Assembly (NCBI GenBank): GCA_902728285.1
Contig: CACVBU010000532.1
Location: 1,390,059-1,454,058 of the forward strand
DNA: 64,000 nucleotides
Direction: 5' to 3'
DNA from: Clytia hemisphaerica
Lineage: Eukaryota; Cnidaria; Hydrozoa; Leptothecata; Clytiidae
Made by a program: the position numbers and the translations under genes. The notes under the pieces are model-generated. The model was not told where the DNA came from, searched no databases, and worked only from the letters and a program-made list of their open reading frames with translations. Each line of letters starts with the position of its first letter. The first letter of the stretch is position 1. This document shows positions 1 to 12,120 of this stretch, one piece after another.

Positions 1-240
1 TCAAAAACTATGAGAAGTTGCCTAAAATTTGAGCCATAGTAGAAAAGATTTGAGCCAAGCCAACCTTGAAAACTAATTTGAAGATCAACTTCCCAAGAAA
101 AAGATCTACGGGGGAGACGGGACCCACCTAGATCCGCGCACCACCGGATAGGCTATTTCCCGGAAATTTAGCCGGACCTCAAACACTGACCCATTTACAT
201 GTGCGGAATTATTTTTACTTTAGCGTATAAACAAGGCCTT
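1..240 (+). repeat. Dispersed repeat, inverted partner of 24061-24315
   Basis: This stretch reappears in reverse orientation about 24 kb away. Shared landmarks are CAACTTCCCAAGAAAAAGAT, the tract around 'ggctatttcccggaaat', 'ctcaaacactgacc' and 'tttacatgtgcggaatt', with perhaps 85-90 percent identity by eye. The copy runs off the left edge of the window, so its true start is unknown. No open reading frame or terminal repeat was recognised. Confidence 0.8.
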
Positions 241-713
241 AGAAATCGAAACGCTGTCTCGGGAATTGAATGACAAAATTTGGTTGGTTGATATTCTGGC
301 TGCTGCACGTTCGCAAGTTTCATTTTAAGTTTTCAAGTTTCAATTAATTGTATTGGGAACTTAAACTTGATTCAGGTAACTCTCATCCTTGTTGTTGCAA
401 ATACATCCTGCAGATGACTGATTTTGTTTTTTTCTGAAAGCTTAATTTCCTAGTGTGACTAACTGACTGAACTTCTAGTTTGATGGATGAACTTGTTTGA
501 TAAGAATGATACCAAGAATTTCATTCAAGGTTTGTTTTGATTATTTTACAGATCCGGTGTCGACTTTAAAGGAGGGGGTGTCGATATTAGACGATTCTAC
601 GGTAGGGTGGACAGGCCAAAATTTTTCCCTCAATTTTTAGAAACCAAACTAATTTTATTTGAAAGTCCTTACCTTTGTGAGAAAAATGAGGGGTCATTTT
701 TAGAATTGGTTAA
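241..713. other. Gene-free stretch
   Basis: AT-rich sequence with no exon, RNA gene or delimitable repeat that I can recognise. It forms the left flank of the foldback element that starts at 722. Confidence 0.4.
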
Positions 714-721
714 GGTAAGTA

Positions 722-2687
722 ACGACCCACGGCATGGTCCTGAAATTACACGCGCGATCGTAGCAAGTTTTCGAAAATCTGGCCCGAAACTGCGCGAACA
801 TGTTCGGGCCTCTTGATTAATACTTTTTTTTAAATGGCCCGCGCGTGGCCCGCACAGTTTCGGGCCAGATTTTCGAAAACTTGCTACGATCACGCGTGTA
901 ATTTCAGGACCCAATATTTATATTTTAAATTCCTTATTTTAGCAAACAAATTTAAAAATCTTCATCTTTATTCAAATATATATTGTTCAAATATAAAAGT
1001 TAATCATCTATTTGGTCAGCCCCGGTGACCCTTCAAATCTCTTTCACGATTTTTTTCTTCGTTTAAGACTCAACTTATAATTCCGTTTCCGGATTATTTT
1101 CGGAAAACAAGCTATAGGGAAAACTTTGGCGCGAAAAATATTTTTTCTTGGAAGAGAAAAGAAACACATAACTTCATTAAAAGATTTGCGCATAATAATA
1201 AAAGAACGCTATAATTAAAAAGAAGAAAGTTGTGAAAAATGATTTTTTTTGTTTATTCAATAAATTGAAAGAAGCTACAGTATTGCATTGTAAATAAATA
1301 GAGAGTGTAAAAGAAAGTTTTTTATGATTGGTTTTGAGGCTTTCTTGTCTGGAGAGTTTTTGTGTGTAAGGAAAGGAATGTCAAAGTGTGGCGTAACATA
1401 AACTTAGAATCGTCATAACTTTTGATTGAGTTATCGAAACTGGACGGAATTTCCTAAGCAGCTCCCTCAATATAAAATGCCCTATTCATTCACATTATAC
1501 TAGGTTTAACACGCCATTTAAATCAATTTGAATCAATTGACTATTCTTTTCAAGTGATTACTAGACAGCTAACCGTGCCCCGGGGGAGGCACTTAGGCAA
1601 AATTGGGTACGGGACGTGCCGCTTGTCAGGGTCCCTTTTTTAGGCTCTGAAGATATCTGACAGGTTCCCAAATTTACTAATCTTTAAGATGTGTATCTGA
1701 CAGGGTCGATTTTTTATTATTTTGGACAATATTCAGGGTGGAAAACAGAAAATCTTTCAAATTTTCGTCTACTTTTATTTTCAGGGCGAAATTGGGAAAA
1801 ATTTTCAATTTTTTGTTCTGACAGGGTCCTAATTTTGCCAAAAATTCATATCTGACAGGGTCCACTTTTCAAACTCCAGCGGCACGTCCCCGTCGGCCGT
1901 CAAGGTCAATGCCCCCCCGGGAACCGTGCACACTCAACTATAAACGAGGGGCGGCCTTGACTGGAGAAAAAATAAATAAATCAACATAAAAATGCCAAAA
2001 ATGAACAAAAGTGATGAAAGCCGCAGTGAACATTTTATAAAGCGGCCGCCTCGGATACTTTCTCAGAGAATAAAGAACAGGTTTAAGACATTAAGAAATA
2101 ATCTATCACATCTCTCAGATCTCTGTCTGCTTTGGACAAATTCAACTTTGTGTTAAACTTTTTTTGTCAGAAGTTCAACCAAAATGAGCTTTCCAACCTC
2201 TTTGGCTTTAACATCGAATTAGGTTTTTTGTTTGTACTTCCTTCTAATCGTTTTAAGCTTATTGGGCTGACCTTCCAGCGCAGCTGGTTTATTTCCAATT
2301 AAGTTAGGAAAATTATTAAAAAGAATGATTTGAATCTTACATAATATGGTCTTCTTTTCATTCTTTATCCCGTTCCCTTTTCTCGTGGTCTTCTCCTATT
2401 CAAAGCAGAATTTTTCTGGATCGTTTTTTGTACTGTTATACAACTTTGTGAATCAAACTGGTATTTGGAACTTTGAATTTGTCTAATGAAAGTATTTAAC
2501 AATGGATGATGATAAACCAGGAAAGGTAGATAAAATTAAATTCTACTATTCCTATGTAACTATAAATTGTAAATACATGGACGAACATGGTCCGAACAAA
2601 ACGTTCGGGCCGATTCAATAATACTTTTTTGTGGCCCGAGCATGGTCCGAACAGGCCCGAACATGTTCGGGCCATGACGTGGGTCGT
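722..2687 (+). mobile_element. Foldback transposon with 8-bp target duplication
   Basis: The element begins ACGACCCACGGCATGG and ends with the near-inverse CATGACGTGGGTCGT. It is flanked on both sides by GGTAAGTA (714-721 and 2688-2695), an 8-bp duplication as made by hAT-type transposases. Each end is itself a palindromic module: about 722-912 pairs 'cgatcgtagcaagttttcg' with its complement near 880, and 2578-2680 pairs 'cccgaacatg' with 'catgttcggg'. There is no transposase reading frame, so it is non-autonomous. Inside it sits a G-run element (1579-1921). Its internal sequence at 2295-2560 recurs in reverse orientation at 27.1-27.35 kb. Confidence 0.8.
1579..1921. mobile_element. Nested G-run MITE
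   Basis: Starts CCCGGGGGAGGCAC and ends GCCCCCCCGGG, with AACCGTGC (8 bp) directly on both sides. Internally it repeats a phrase like 'tctgacagggtcc' four or five times. It inserted into the older element 722-2687. It belongs to the same family as 3223-3591, 33385-33821 and 57837-58056, sharing termini and duplication length. No coding capacity. Confidence 0.78.
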
Positions 2688-2747
2688 GGTAAGTATTCCC
2701 AAAGTTAATTCCATTTTCAAAACACAAAATCACCTTTTCAAAGAATA

Positions 2748-3150
2748 CACCGTTTAGGAGTGTCGACTGCGCACGCGTCAATCCAATTTTCCATTGTTTT
2801 GATTTTAGCGATCACGGAAAATTCACTCTCCTCCGCAAAAAAACGGTAGGTAACACCTGGTTCTCATAAGGAAACATAGCAGAAAAACGGTAGGTAAAGA
2901 ACTCCTTTTAATCATAACTTCTTTTCCTCTTGATGAATTTTTGTGAAATTTTCAGGAGAGACTTATAAGATTATCATTGATATCATGTTCAAATATCTAA
3001 ATCATTCTCTTTAAAGGAGAGAAAAAAATTCACAATGTTTACATTCCTCTAACCTTTCACAGTACTAAAGTGCGCATTTTTACCTACCATGCCATTTTTA
3101 CCGGGCCTCTGCAATGGAGTACCGTGAAATAGCGAGACTCCTAAACGGTG
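2748..3150. mobile_element. MITE with TA target site (Tc1/mariner-like)
   Basis: Inverted ends CACCGTTTAGGAG and CTCCTAAACGGTG are each bounded by TA, the signature of Tc1/mariner insertion. The 403-bp interior has two copies of 'aaaaacggtaggtaa' and no reading frame. Confidence 0.75.
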
Positions 3151-3222
3151 TATTGCCTCCTTAACTCGATTGGCATAAATCCGTCATTATGGATTTTCAG
3201 ACCAAAATATTATGGGATTTTA

Positions 3223-3591
3223 CCCCCGGGGGGGGGGGTACTAGGACTAGGTTTGTGAGGTGACGGGTATGTCCGAGCCAAAAATTGAAAATAGACTCTT
3301 TGAGAGACAAAATTTTGGTGATTTTGGGACCCTTTGAGAGACTTTTTTCTAAATTTTGGTCCATTTTTTCCAAATTTTGGTTTGATTTTCACCAAATTTT
3401 GGTCAAAATTCTTGGAAATCGTGACCCTTTGAGAGAGAAATTTTTGATTTTTGTGATTTTGGGACCCTTTCAGAGACTAACTTTTGAATTTTTACCCCTT
3501 TGAGAGACTTTTGAGGAATGAGAAAAGGTACCCTTATGGCTCGCACATACCCGGCAACCATTTTGCCTAAGTACCCCCCCCCCCAGCCCAG
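3223..3591. mobile_element. G-run MITE with CTTTGAGAGAC microrepeats
   Basis: The left end is a C5G10 run followed by TACTAGG, and the right end is 'agtaccccccccccc'. GGATTTTA (8 bp, or 9 with the preceding G) flanks both sides. The interior is an irregular array of 'cctttgagagac' separated by AT-rich filler such as 'aaattttggt'. It is non-coding and of the same terminal type as 1579-1921. Confidence 0.72.
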
Positions 3592-4224
3592 GGGATTTTA
3601 CTCAGTTCCATTGTACTTAAAAAACATATCAAAATTAAAGATGAAAAAAATCTAAGTTTCAAACTATTGGACATGCCCCGCTCTTAAAAAATCTGGCTCT
3701 TAAACCCTCGTTTTGACAGGTTTTGCCTTTAAGTTCTCGTCGTCCTTCTCTTGTCTGTCCTCGTGTGGTTCTTTTTTTCTTCTTGCCCAATGAAGGGATT
3801 TTAGAATAGTCGGATCTATTGGTAGTTTAATTGTTACATATTAAATAATCGTGTAACACGGGATGCTATGCTGACCGACTTTTACCCAGCTTGCAATGTT
3901 ATCTCGTAATGGTAGAGAGTAATAAGATTTACGGATTTCAAAGTGTGATCTAGGTAAACCCGACTGAATTGCACAAATCGGACCACAACTGTGCTACCAT
4001 TATGCGTATTTAAATTTTGCATCTGTCTGTCTATTTGTCTGTCTCGAGGGATTTTGTCTGTTTATCATCATATCAGCACGTCAGCAGGAGGCAGTATTTA
4101 TTAGCTCCACAAATTGAAATTCTAGTCTAAATTAAACTATCCTATCCTCTAGAAAAAGTCACTAAACAGCGAGTAATTTAGAAGGTAGGATAAATTTGAA
4201 AACGGAGCGGAGGTGTGAATAATA
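3592..4224. other. Gene-free stretch
   Basis: No exon, RNA gene or bounded repeat recognised. Short pyrimidine runs and a 'ctgtctgtctatttgtctgtctc' simple tract occur near 4023-4045. Confidence 0.4.
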
Positions 4225-4775
4225 TTGTGCGTTGCGAAAATTAATTGAAGTTCTTATAGTTATGTGGAATAGTGCGTCGCGAGCGTTGCGAAAGTAGTAG
4301 CAGTACTCTTATAGGGGTTTACGGGATTTGACGAAAAAAAGACGGGAAAACGGTATTTTGAAATCAGACGGTGACGGTATCTGGCCTTATTTTTTGTCAT
4401 TATGCTGGTATTTGAACCCGTACAAACCGGTGTGATCTCAATATCTCGAGTTAGGTACTGAAATCACCTATACCCGTCAAACCTAGTTTAGAGCGCTTCC
4501 AAATCAGTTGTAAGAGATTTCGTTTCCCTTTTTTCTCAAATATTATGACTTTGATTGTAGCGCAGTTAAAAAGTAAGTATTTCATGTGGAATAGTGCGTC
4601 GCGATCGTTGCAAAAGTAGCAGTACTTAGAGCAGTTAAGAAATAAGTATTACACGTGGGATAATTCGTTGCGAGCGTTGCGAACGTAGCAGTACTTACAG
4701 CAGTTAAAAAATAAGTATTTCACGTGGAATAGTGCGTCGCGAGCGTTGCGAAAGTAGTAGTACTGTGAAAATCGA
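4225..4775 (+). repeat. Degenerate minisatellite, ~68-bp unit
   Basis: The phrase TGGAATAGTGCGTCGCGAGC, followed by 'gttgcgaaagtag', recurs at about 4265, 4588, 4656 and 4724. It is linked by 'gcagttaaaaaataagtatt' spacers, giving a period of about 68 bp in the last three units. The first copy is separated from the others by an unrelated 250-bp stretch around 4320-4560. The units are GC-rich against an AT-rich background. Confidence 0.75.
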
Positions 4776-6838
4776 TTCACTCGAAAACTGCAGGAGATTC
4801 AAAGGGCAAATTTTTTTTGTCAATTCTACACCCTATTAGGAGCATAATATCAAAAATTTGCCCTGATCTAAGGGGTGCCCTACGAAAACCATTTTAAGGC
4901 CTTTTCTAAATCTCGGACGCGTTGGTCTACACTCAACGAACAAACAGCTCTACGGGAATACACCCACAATCCGTGAACGAAGAGATTAAAGATGATCTGA
5001 TCTTTGGAACCGAAGACAAGGTCATCGTTCTGCTGGACATCCGAAAATCACGTACCTGGACGTTATCTACCGTGTGACACTGGCTTACTTCCAGAAGACT
5101 CAAAGATATTTATGATTGATAGAGATGGTTTCTTGCATACTTGAGAGTCAGAAGAGAGAAACGCTTTTGAAAGAAAACGAAGTTTACTGGTGTCAGAGGA
5201 ATTGCAAAAATTCAGACATTTAGGCTGACTTGCGAGTGATATTATTAGTTTGTTTTAGATGTATGCTCTACATTTGTTGAATAGTACAGTAGTGAAGTCT
5301 CCATAACTCGAACATGTACGGAAAACACAAATTTGTTCGAGTTAAAGAAAAAGGGGTTTTGCTAGGTCTTCGCAAAACACTCCCCTCACAAAAAACTCTT
5401 TAATTACTTCAGTTTTTGAAATGGACAAGGTTTGGTTGCGTCGCATAAAAGATGTCACGGGTCCTAAGGGTTCCCCCCCTACTTTAATGCGTCATAAAAT
5501 TCTTTCAGAGTCCTCACAGGTCGAATTTCAGAGAATCAAACAATGATCATTAGCCAAGTTCCTCTTCATCGTCGTTCTAAATTATGCTATTTGTTCACGG
5601 TGACGACTCCGATGATTGTCTCGCTCAGATAATGATGTGGTAACAGAAGACATCGAACGCGACTTGGAATATGTTGGCTTATTCCCTGTCGAATCAGTTT
5701 CCCACATTGGCTACTCATACTTCAAAAACTAAGTATATTCAACTTACTCCTTCTACAGCTGTTCAATTCCATTTTCCGTTTGCACACAAAATTAGCATTC
5801 AACCGAAAGATTTTATGGAAGATCACTCATAATTGATATTAATGGTCTACCCCACACATTTGGAAAGCTATGTATTGTCACTGACTCTCTCTTTCCAGGT
5901 GTGCAGTCGAACATCACTCTACGTCAAATCATCGTGGAAAATATTAACTCAATATAACGGACCTACACAATGCAATACCTGATCAAGCTAGATTCAGGAT
6001 ACTCAACAGAAAGTAGACATTACTTTTTGAAAAACAATAAAATTTCGCTGTAGAGTAAACACACAATGGCAAATGGTTTTTGATGAGATTTCTAAAGAAG
6101 TCGCTTATTGCTACCAACGCAATTCTTGATACAGAAATGGAATACAAATACATGAAAGCATCACTTGTCAATAAAATAACTTGAAATTTCATGCAAAAGT
6201 TTGTTCCAGTGGGGCAGGGGCATACCTTTTAAGTTTTCAATAAGGTTTTTTACCAAATTTAAAAAATGCATATAAGTACTCAAATGAAGGTCGCACCATT
6301 TTTCATAATGATTTTTTCGAAATAAATCCAGGCCGAGGAGGTCGAGATTAAGGAATCTACGGTCTAATTCATGATTGATGATATTGTTATTGAAACACAA
6401 AGTTTGTTTTTGTTTTTGTGTTCAACGTAACAAACATGAAAGGGTGGAGGTGTTAATAATGTTCTAAAATGCAATTAAAAACTTAAAAACTAAAATCCTC
6501 CAAGAAAATAAGTACAATTCACGCTTGTTCCAAATTTGGAAAGTAAAAAAGTATATCATGTTGACGTTTGTTTGATAGTGATAATAAAGTGTAGGATGAG
6601 AAAAGGAGAATAAACAAACTCATCGCCCAATGTTTACTTTCAATCTTTATGGCTGACAATCAACTGATGACATCATCAGATAAAGAAACGTCATTTTCAA
6701 AGTAAATCATGCGAGACAAGTCAAAAGAAGGGAGATGTAATAATCCTTAGGAGAAGAATAGAGATGGTCAAATGTCAATGAGTTGTCATCTAATGATCAT
6801 TAGTGTATTGTCACTCAGTAAACAATCTTTTCTCTGCC
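4776..6838. other. Gene-free stretch with coding-like decay
   Basis: There is no intact gene. About 4900-5100 and 5640-5950 have longer stop-free runs and more balanced base composition than the surroundings, as a decayed coding element would. One frame near 5700-5830 reads through with a Phe/Pro/Thr-rich run. I could not assign a family. Nothing was recognised at 5950-6840 apart from the promoter of the next gene. Confidence 0.35.
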
Positions 6839-6844
6839 AAATCC

Positions 6845-6956
6845 TTTATAAAGGACCAAGGCTATCAGTAGCAAATCAGATTCGACATTCATTGCGACAG
6901 CGTAGAAGTAAAGATCAAACATAAACAGCACAAATCACACCAATCGAAATTCACAG
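6845..6956 (+). promoter_or_regulatory. TATA box and 5'UTR exon of the two-module Cys-rich gene
   Basis: A TTTATAAAG box at about 6845 is followed some 25-30 bases later by a likely start region and a short leader. The leader ends at a strong splice donor (ACAG|GTATGTAAG, exon end 6956). The matching acceptor is TTCATACAG before 7156, five bases upstream of the ATG. A leader intron of about 199 bp is therefore inferred. The exact transcription start is not determined. Confidence 0.6.
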
Positions 6957-7160
6957 GTATGTAAGTTCATAAGTTTACGAACATTTATCTTACTTTTGTC
7001 AATGCTATTTTACTTTGATAAAAATACCAAAAATAAAGAGCCTCCATCTTGAATATTCAACTCAAACTTAAAAACTTTCCTCGAAGCAATCATATAAAAA
7101 GGTAAGCCTTTTACATCTGGAAAAGCAATAAAAACTTAATTTCTCTTTCATACAGGAAAA

Positions 7161-7508
7161 ATGGCATCCAATCAAACACTGGTCATAATGCTTTTGATCG
7201 TTTGCACAATGATCTGCAATACTCATCAAATGCCAGCCAACGATAAACATACATGCTTGGGTATGTGTCAACACAACTTTCAACAATGTTTGATCAATTC
7301 ACCAAATTTAGGAGATATCACAAATTGTAGAAACAAAGAAAAAACCTGTACTCAAAGTTGCGAGAGGACCAAAACACGAAGCAGAAGATCCGTTCGATGC
7401 AATAACACTTGTGTGGCTGTTATTGCAACCTGTTTCAAAGCTTCCACTGATGTCAGAGCTTGCATCAAAACAGTACATCCAACCTGTCTGGAGAGATGCC
7501 ATTTTTAA
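7161..7508 (+). CDS. Secreted double six-cysteine protein with furin-type linker
   Basis: A 115-residue protein. Residues 1-23 form a signal peptide (basic-free start, hydrophobic core MLLIVCTMIC). The mature part has twelve cysteines in two similar modules. Module 1 is C-x3-C-x6-C-x12-C-x6-C-x3-C and module 2 is C-x3-C-x6-C-x9-C-x7-C-x3-C. Between them lies a basic linker containing RSRR, a consensus furin/proprotein-convertase site, so the precursor may release two peptides. The symmetric C-x3-C ... C-x3-C spacing suggests disulfide-stapled helical hairpins. The coding sequence is one exon preceded by a 5'UTR intron (6957-7155). The family is not recognised; a host-defence, signalling or venom-type peptide are all possible and none is shown. 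The gene converges on NME5. Confidence 0.75.
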   Translation: MASNQTLVIMLLIVCTMICNTHQMPANDKHTCLGMCQHNFQQCLINSPNLGDITNCRNKEKTCTQSCERTKTRSRRSVRCNNTCVAVIATCFKASTDVRACIKTVHPTCLERCHF

Positions 7509-8237
7509 TTCATCCACCTATTGATATGGTAAAGATTAACTTATTTTGAAGGATATTTTATATTTTTTATATATTTCATTATTTATTTGTACAAAATTAT
7601 ATTTGTAAATTTATGAAGGAAGAAAAGAAGAAGACAAAATCGGGTCATTTCTGACTGAACATTTTTTGTTTTCTCTTCTAAATAACCATTGACTAAGCTC
7701 GAATGGCGATACGATAATCACCGTAGCATAGGTCTCTTTTTTTATTTACCATACCTTATTGGCTCATCTCTTTATAGAGATTTTTAAGTATAATCTTGTT
7801 TTTAATATTGTGCTAAATTAATTCCATACCGAAACTGTGGAAAGTCTTAAGTCAAAGTGAATATAAGATCTACCTTGCTACCCACAAAATACTTCTGTTT
7901 GATTAGATTAGGATCTGATAATCTTCCTTTTTCGGAGAAACTTCAATGTTATCAAACAAAAATTTACTTGAGGAAACTGAGTTGAAAGGCTTTTTATAGC
8001 TTCTCATTTGTTAAAATTTTCGAAAACTTCTGTGGCTGACTATCCGCAATTTGTATCTAAGCACAAGCAGTCCTGATTCCTAATGGTCAATACATGGAAT
8101 TATATCAAGATGGATATTTCAGAGAAGAATTAGAATTAGCAAATAATGATCATAATTTAGCAGTCTTTTATTTACACGAATCACCAAAGTAATCAAACAG
8201 TTATGTACAATAAAATAAAAGTTTTTCAGCGAAAGCC
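7509..8237. other. Convergent intergenic region
   Basis: Holds the 3' ends of the Cys-rich gene (+) and NME5 (-). On the minus strand an AATAAA (plus-strand TTTATT near 8167-8172) lies about 70 bases past the NME5 stop and is a likely polyadenylation signal. Nothing else was recognised. Confidence 0.4.
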
Positions 8238-11200
8238 TCAATCTGAAGAAGGTTCTGTAATTTCACCTGGTTCTCTGATGATTGGTTTGTTGGGGTTGTT
8301 TTCTGCTAACCAGTCAGACAACCAGATCTGGAAGCAGAAAAAAAATGTGCATGAAGTTATGAAATGAAGGGATTAAGAGGGTACGATGATGACAAAATGA
8401 AAACATTCGACCATAGAAGTGACGATACATTCTCATTTTTTTACAAACTGTTTATCAATTCCCACAGGGACAATGGAACCTGTCTTACATAACAGATATT
8501 TTAACATTGGTTTGTCTACTGGGAGAACGGACACAATGATAGTTTATCACTAAAATGATGTATAACAAGTAAGAGTGGCTATGAAGAAAATAGTGATGAA
8601 GACATTCAATTTTTTCTTCTGGTTATGATGTCATAGTTTTGACGAAAAAAGTTCTTTGAAAATAAATGAACATAAAAAAGTTATGTTTGCGTGCTAGAAT
8701 CAGTTAGGACACTTTGGGTAACCGAAAACCATGTCACTACACTTTTCAATTTAATATTCGGGTCACTCAAAAGGTTTTCTTGCGCAAAATTTCGAGCCCA
8801 CAATGGACAGCTATACTTTATTAATAGAACGTATCAAGCATGGCACAGTTGATAACAGCGTTCTATGCGACCGTTACTATTTTCCCGTGTTTGCATAAAA
8901 ATTAGCATTTCTCCTTGACAAAGGAAACTTTTTTTTACATCTTAAGATTTAGGGTAACCGACGTCTCAAAGTCACTTTTCTAAAGTGTCTGCCATGGAAT
9001 TGATAAAAACGCCCACAATTCAAAACCTACTTTCAACAATAACATACTCTCCATTCTCAACGAATAAGCGAGAATTTTTCGGACAGGTTAAATGGGATGA
9101 GCACGAAAATTAAGGAATAGGGAAAAAATGTACGCATGATCGAAAAAAGTTACTGTTCTGTTAGCTCTAGTTTAGACGGCTCACCTTTCGCCCTGCCTAT
9201 TCTAATTGTAAGAGTAGGCACAAAGCGGGCACAAAGTGGGCGGTTAAATTCTTTGCTTCAAAAAGATTGAAAGAAGACATTGTATTGACGTCAAAAGAGG
9301 GCATTGACTTTAAACAGTCCACTTTATGCTCACCTTAATTCACAATTAGAATAGGCAGGGCAAAAAGTGGGCCGTCTAAATTAGAGCTTACTTCTCTATG
9401 ACGTAGAATCCGGAAATTTCAAAACTCATTGTCGCTACATCATACACGAAGTACACACTATTACAGATTAGATAATTACCAAAGGGTCAGTAGGTTTTCT
9501 TTTGCATAGTTCAGTGAGTCCTTGCAATAAGGTTGGATTGACGTCACGTGTTAGGTAATCTTTTGCTTCTGTGCTCGTTGGTAAAGGCTCCAAGATAGCT
9601 AGAAGTATTTAAAAAGTGGATATATAGATATAAATTCTTGGCATCGAAGGATGAAACAGGAGAAGACAAACGGGGCCTTTTGCATTTTTATATAATTTCG
9701 AAGGCTTACAGTTAGACATGACACGTTTTTTCTCGTGTTTAAACATTATAAGATGAGTTCAAGTGCATTGACTCGATACCGTAAACTAAAGTTGGCGATG
9801 AAAGGAGAAATTTTGGCTCATTTTCAAAAAAAAAAAGATAACAAAATGAAAAATTCCTCAACACCTTAAGTCGAGTGGTTCGGTTGGATCAAAGGTTTCA
9901 TTTTGATGAGAGCTGCTATTTTTATATTAGTTTCCTTTCGGGAAAAAGTTAAGACAAGAAAAACAGGCACGTTTATGTTTCTAAGGCTAATCAAGATGAC
10001 CGAAAATCCAAATAAAAATGAGGTGTAGCAGAATCAAAGCATGGGATGTTTGGTTGATCGGAAAAGGGTTGACGTCATGATAAAGTGTGCCATACCATTA
10101 GATGATTTAATATCTCTAATCTTATGAGACTTAAGTACCCGGATTTGACGTAACATATCGTGTAGTATTGCGCGTGTGTTGGGCTTGGTGAAAATGTCTT
10201 GGGTGCTCATATATGGCTATAACGTATAAGGAAAGACGTGAAAAGTGTCTTCTTACCATTAGGGAAAAAGAAATGAATTTCCCTCAACGCAGAATCAGGA
10301 CTATCACTACCATGGACAGCATTTCGTTGGTTGTCTGTTCCATATAAAGCTCTCAAACTGGAAGAAGAAATTGTAGCGTGCGAAATCAAAATTCAAAGTA
10401 ATGTCTAGACATTGTGAACAAGACAAATATGATATCAACCTAGATCTTCTGCTAAATTTAATAATCATTCTTTCTTTTATGTTTAATGCTCAAATTGGTC
10501 AACAAACTGCCTACATTTCAGTTTTAAAATTATTCCGCTGTTCAAAATATAACATTTTCTTTTGAAAGAAGACCATTTAATAATTCGTTTCTATCCTAAA
10601 AATTAATTAGGTCAAGTTCTGCGTACGTGATGTTTTGGTATCTTCAACTTATCGCATTCAGATTTTTCACCTACACTCGTGTGATTATCAGTCTTACACT
10701 AGACTAAGTATAAGAGTGATTATTAGAAAAGATAACCACTATAATAGACCTTTCCCGAAACCTATCACGTGATAAATAATTTTATGACGTCATCTCAAAA
10801 TTTAAACTTGGAATTTCAAAACGATTTTTTCTTTAACAAGTAGTTCATATAAAAGTGAGTATCTTGTGAAAATTTCAAATTAAAAGCATTTCTCATTGCT
10901 TCACAATAAAGGTTTAAATCATGTTTACATGAAAACGAGGCGGGGTATGGAAAATAATCGGACGCTTACAAAATAAGTGAAATTTTGTAGAAAACGAAAG
11001 TGAAATATCTTTTGATCTAGTGGACAAAATGAAACAAAATTTTCAGGGATTTCTCATTAGACCAAAAAAAGCTGAACTGTGCTGTTAGATTAATCATATA
11101 TAATTTACATTTTACAGAAGTTAATTTTTAGGTGGCTTTCGGGAAAGGTCTATTATTGATTGTTATCGTTTTGAAAACAAATAGTTTTCTGGAATCTGCC

Positions 11201-12120
11201 CTAAGGTGGTTAAAATTACCAAGAGTCGACTCTTTCGGGTATAATTTAGTAATTTTCGACCCGGTCTATAAATCCTTCATCGCTTGAGAAAGGGAGCCCT
11301 TCCCGTATTTTCAAGAGTAATTTGATATCATAATTTACCTATCTGGTGCTTCATCTCTTGCTTTTGAAGTTTGTGTTGGTCCAATGACACTTCTCCAATG
11401 TTTGATGCCGTTCTTCCTGGCTAATATCATGGCTAATATGTCACCACTAGAAATGAAATAATTCATAATTCAATATTCACAACATTTTTTGGATTACTTG
11501 ACTGATTAAGCTCTAATCGAGTGAAGAAACTAATGATATATGTATAAAAATATACAAACCTGCTCATAAAAGCAACCAGGCTAGGGAAGAACATTTTTCC
11601 ATAATGCTCAACATAAAATTCACTTGTTTGTTCTGGCGTCAAGTGCACTCTTCGAGTCTGTGAATATATAAATGATAAAAATTTGTTTCATTCGGACTGT
11701 AAAAGTTTTACTAACACGGGTGAGGTACGGTCAGGCAATTGATGAATTTTGCCAGCCCAAAAGACCAAAAAATCATAAATTCACAGGGAACAAAATGACA
11801 ACTCTTTACAACTAACTGACAAACAAAGAAAGGAATAAACAAGCAAAATAAAAAAGTAAGACAAACTAAATGTTATATGGGTTTGGGATTCAAAACTATT
11901 CGAGTCGGAGAATCCAGGAGAATCCTTGAAAATAATGAAAGAGATTTTAATAAATTATGATAACAAAAGAACATTGTGATATAACACTAATAATAACCTG
12001 CAATATAGTGAATCCCTCGTTCAAAACTCTTTCTTCAATTTCAGAAGCATTTTCGATGGCATCTGGTTTGATAATTGCTAGTGTCTGTTCAACATGAATG
12101 TATGATGATGCTATCTCCAT
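8238..12120 (-). CDS. NME5: NME5, nucleoside diphosphate kinase homolog 5
   Basis: Six coding exons in minus-strand order: 12120-11998, 11657-11560, 11446-11339, 10357-10257, 9598-9480 and 8327-8238. All junctions are GT-AG and keep frame, giving 212 residues, the length of human NME5. The protein starts MEIASS, followed by the NDK strand [10 protein letters not shown]. Next come [14 protein letters not shown], then [20 protein letters not shown], the nucleotide-binding segment with the His-Gly-Ser motif. The C-terminal part contains [20 protein letters not shown] and [15 protein letters not shown], the Dpy-30-like tail of NME5. Family knowledge: NME5 is an axonemal (radial spoke) protein of motile cilia and flagella, with little or no kinase activity in vertebrates. 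Two MITEs lie in its introns (9164-9387 and 10741-11156). Confidence 0.96.
9164..9387. mobile_element. PIF/Harbinger-like MITE in NME5 intron
   Basis: A 224-bp foldback with ends GCTCTAGTTTAGACGGC and its near-complement GCCGTCTAAATTAGAGC. The inverted match continues through 'ccctgcctattctaattgt'. TTA flanks both sides (9161-9163 and 9388-9390), the target duplication of PIF/Harbinger elements. Non-coding. Confidence 0.82.
10741..11156. mobile_element. Foldback MITE with AATAGACCTTT ends, NME5 intron
   Basis: Left end ATAATAGACCTTTCCCGAAA and right end TTTCGGGAAAGGTCTATTAT are inverted copies. The interior is non-coding. The terminal motif is shared with 24549-25710 and 58801-59010. The target duplication is probably TA or longer but is blurred by AT-rich flanks. 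Confidence 0.72.
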
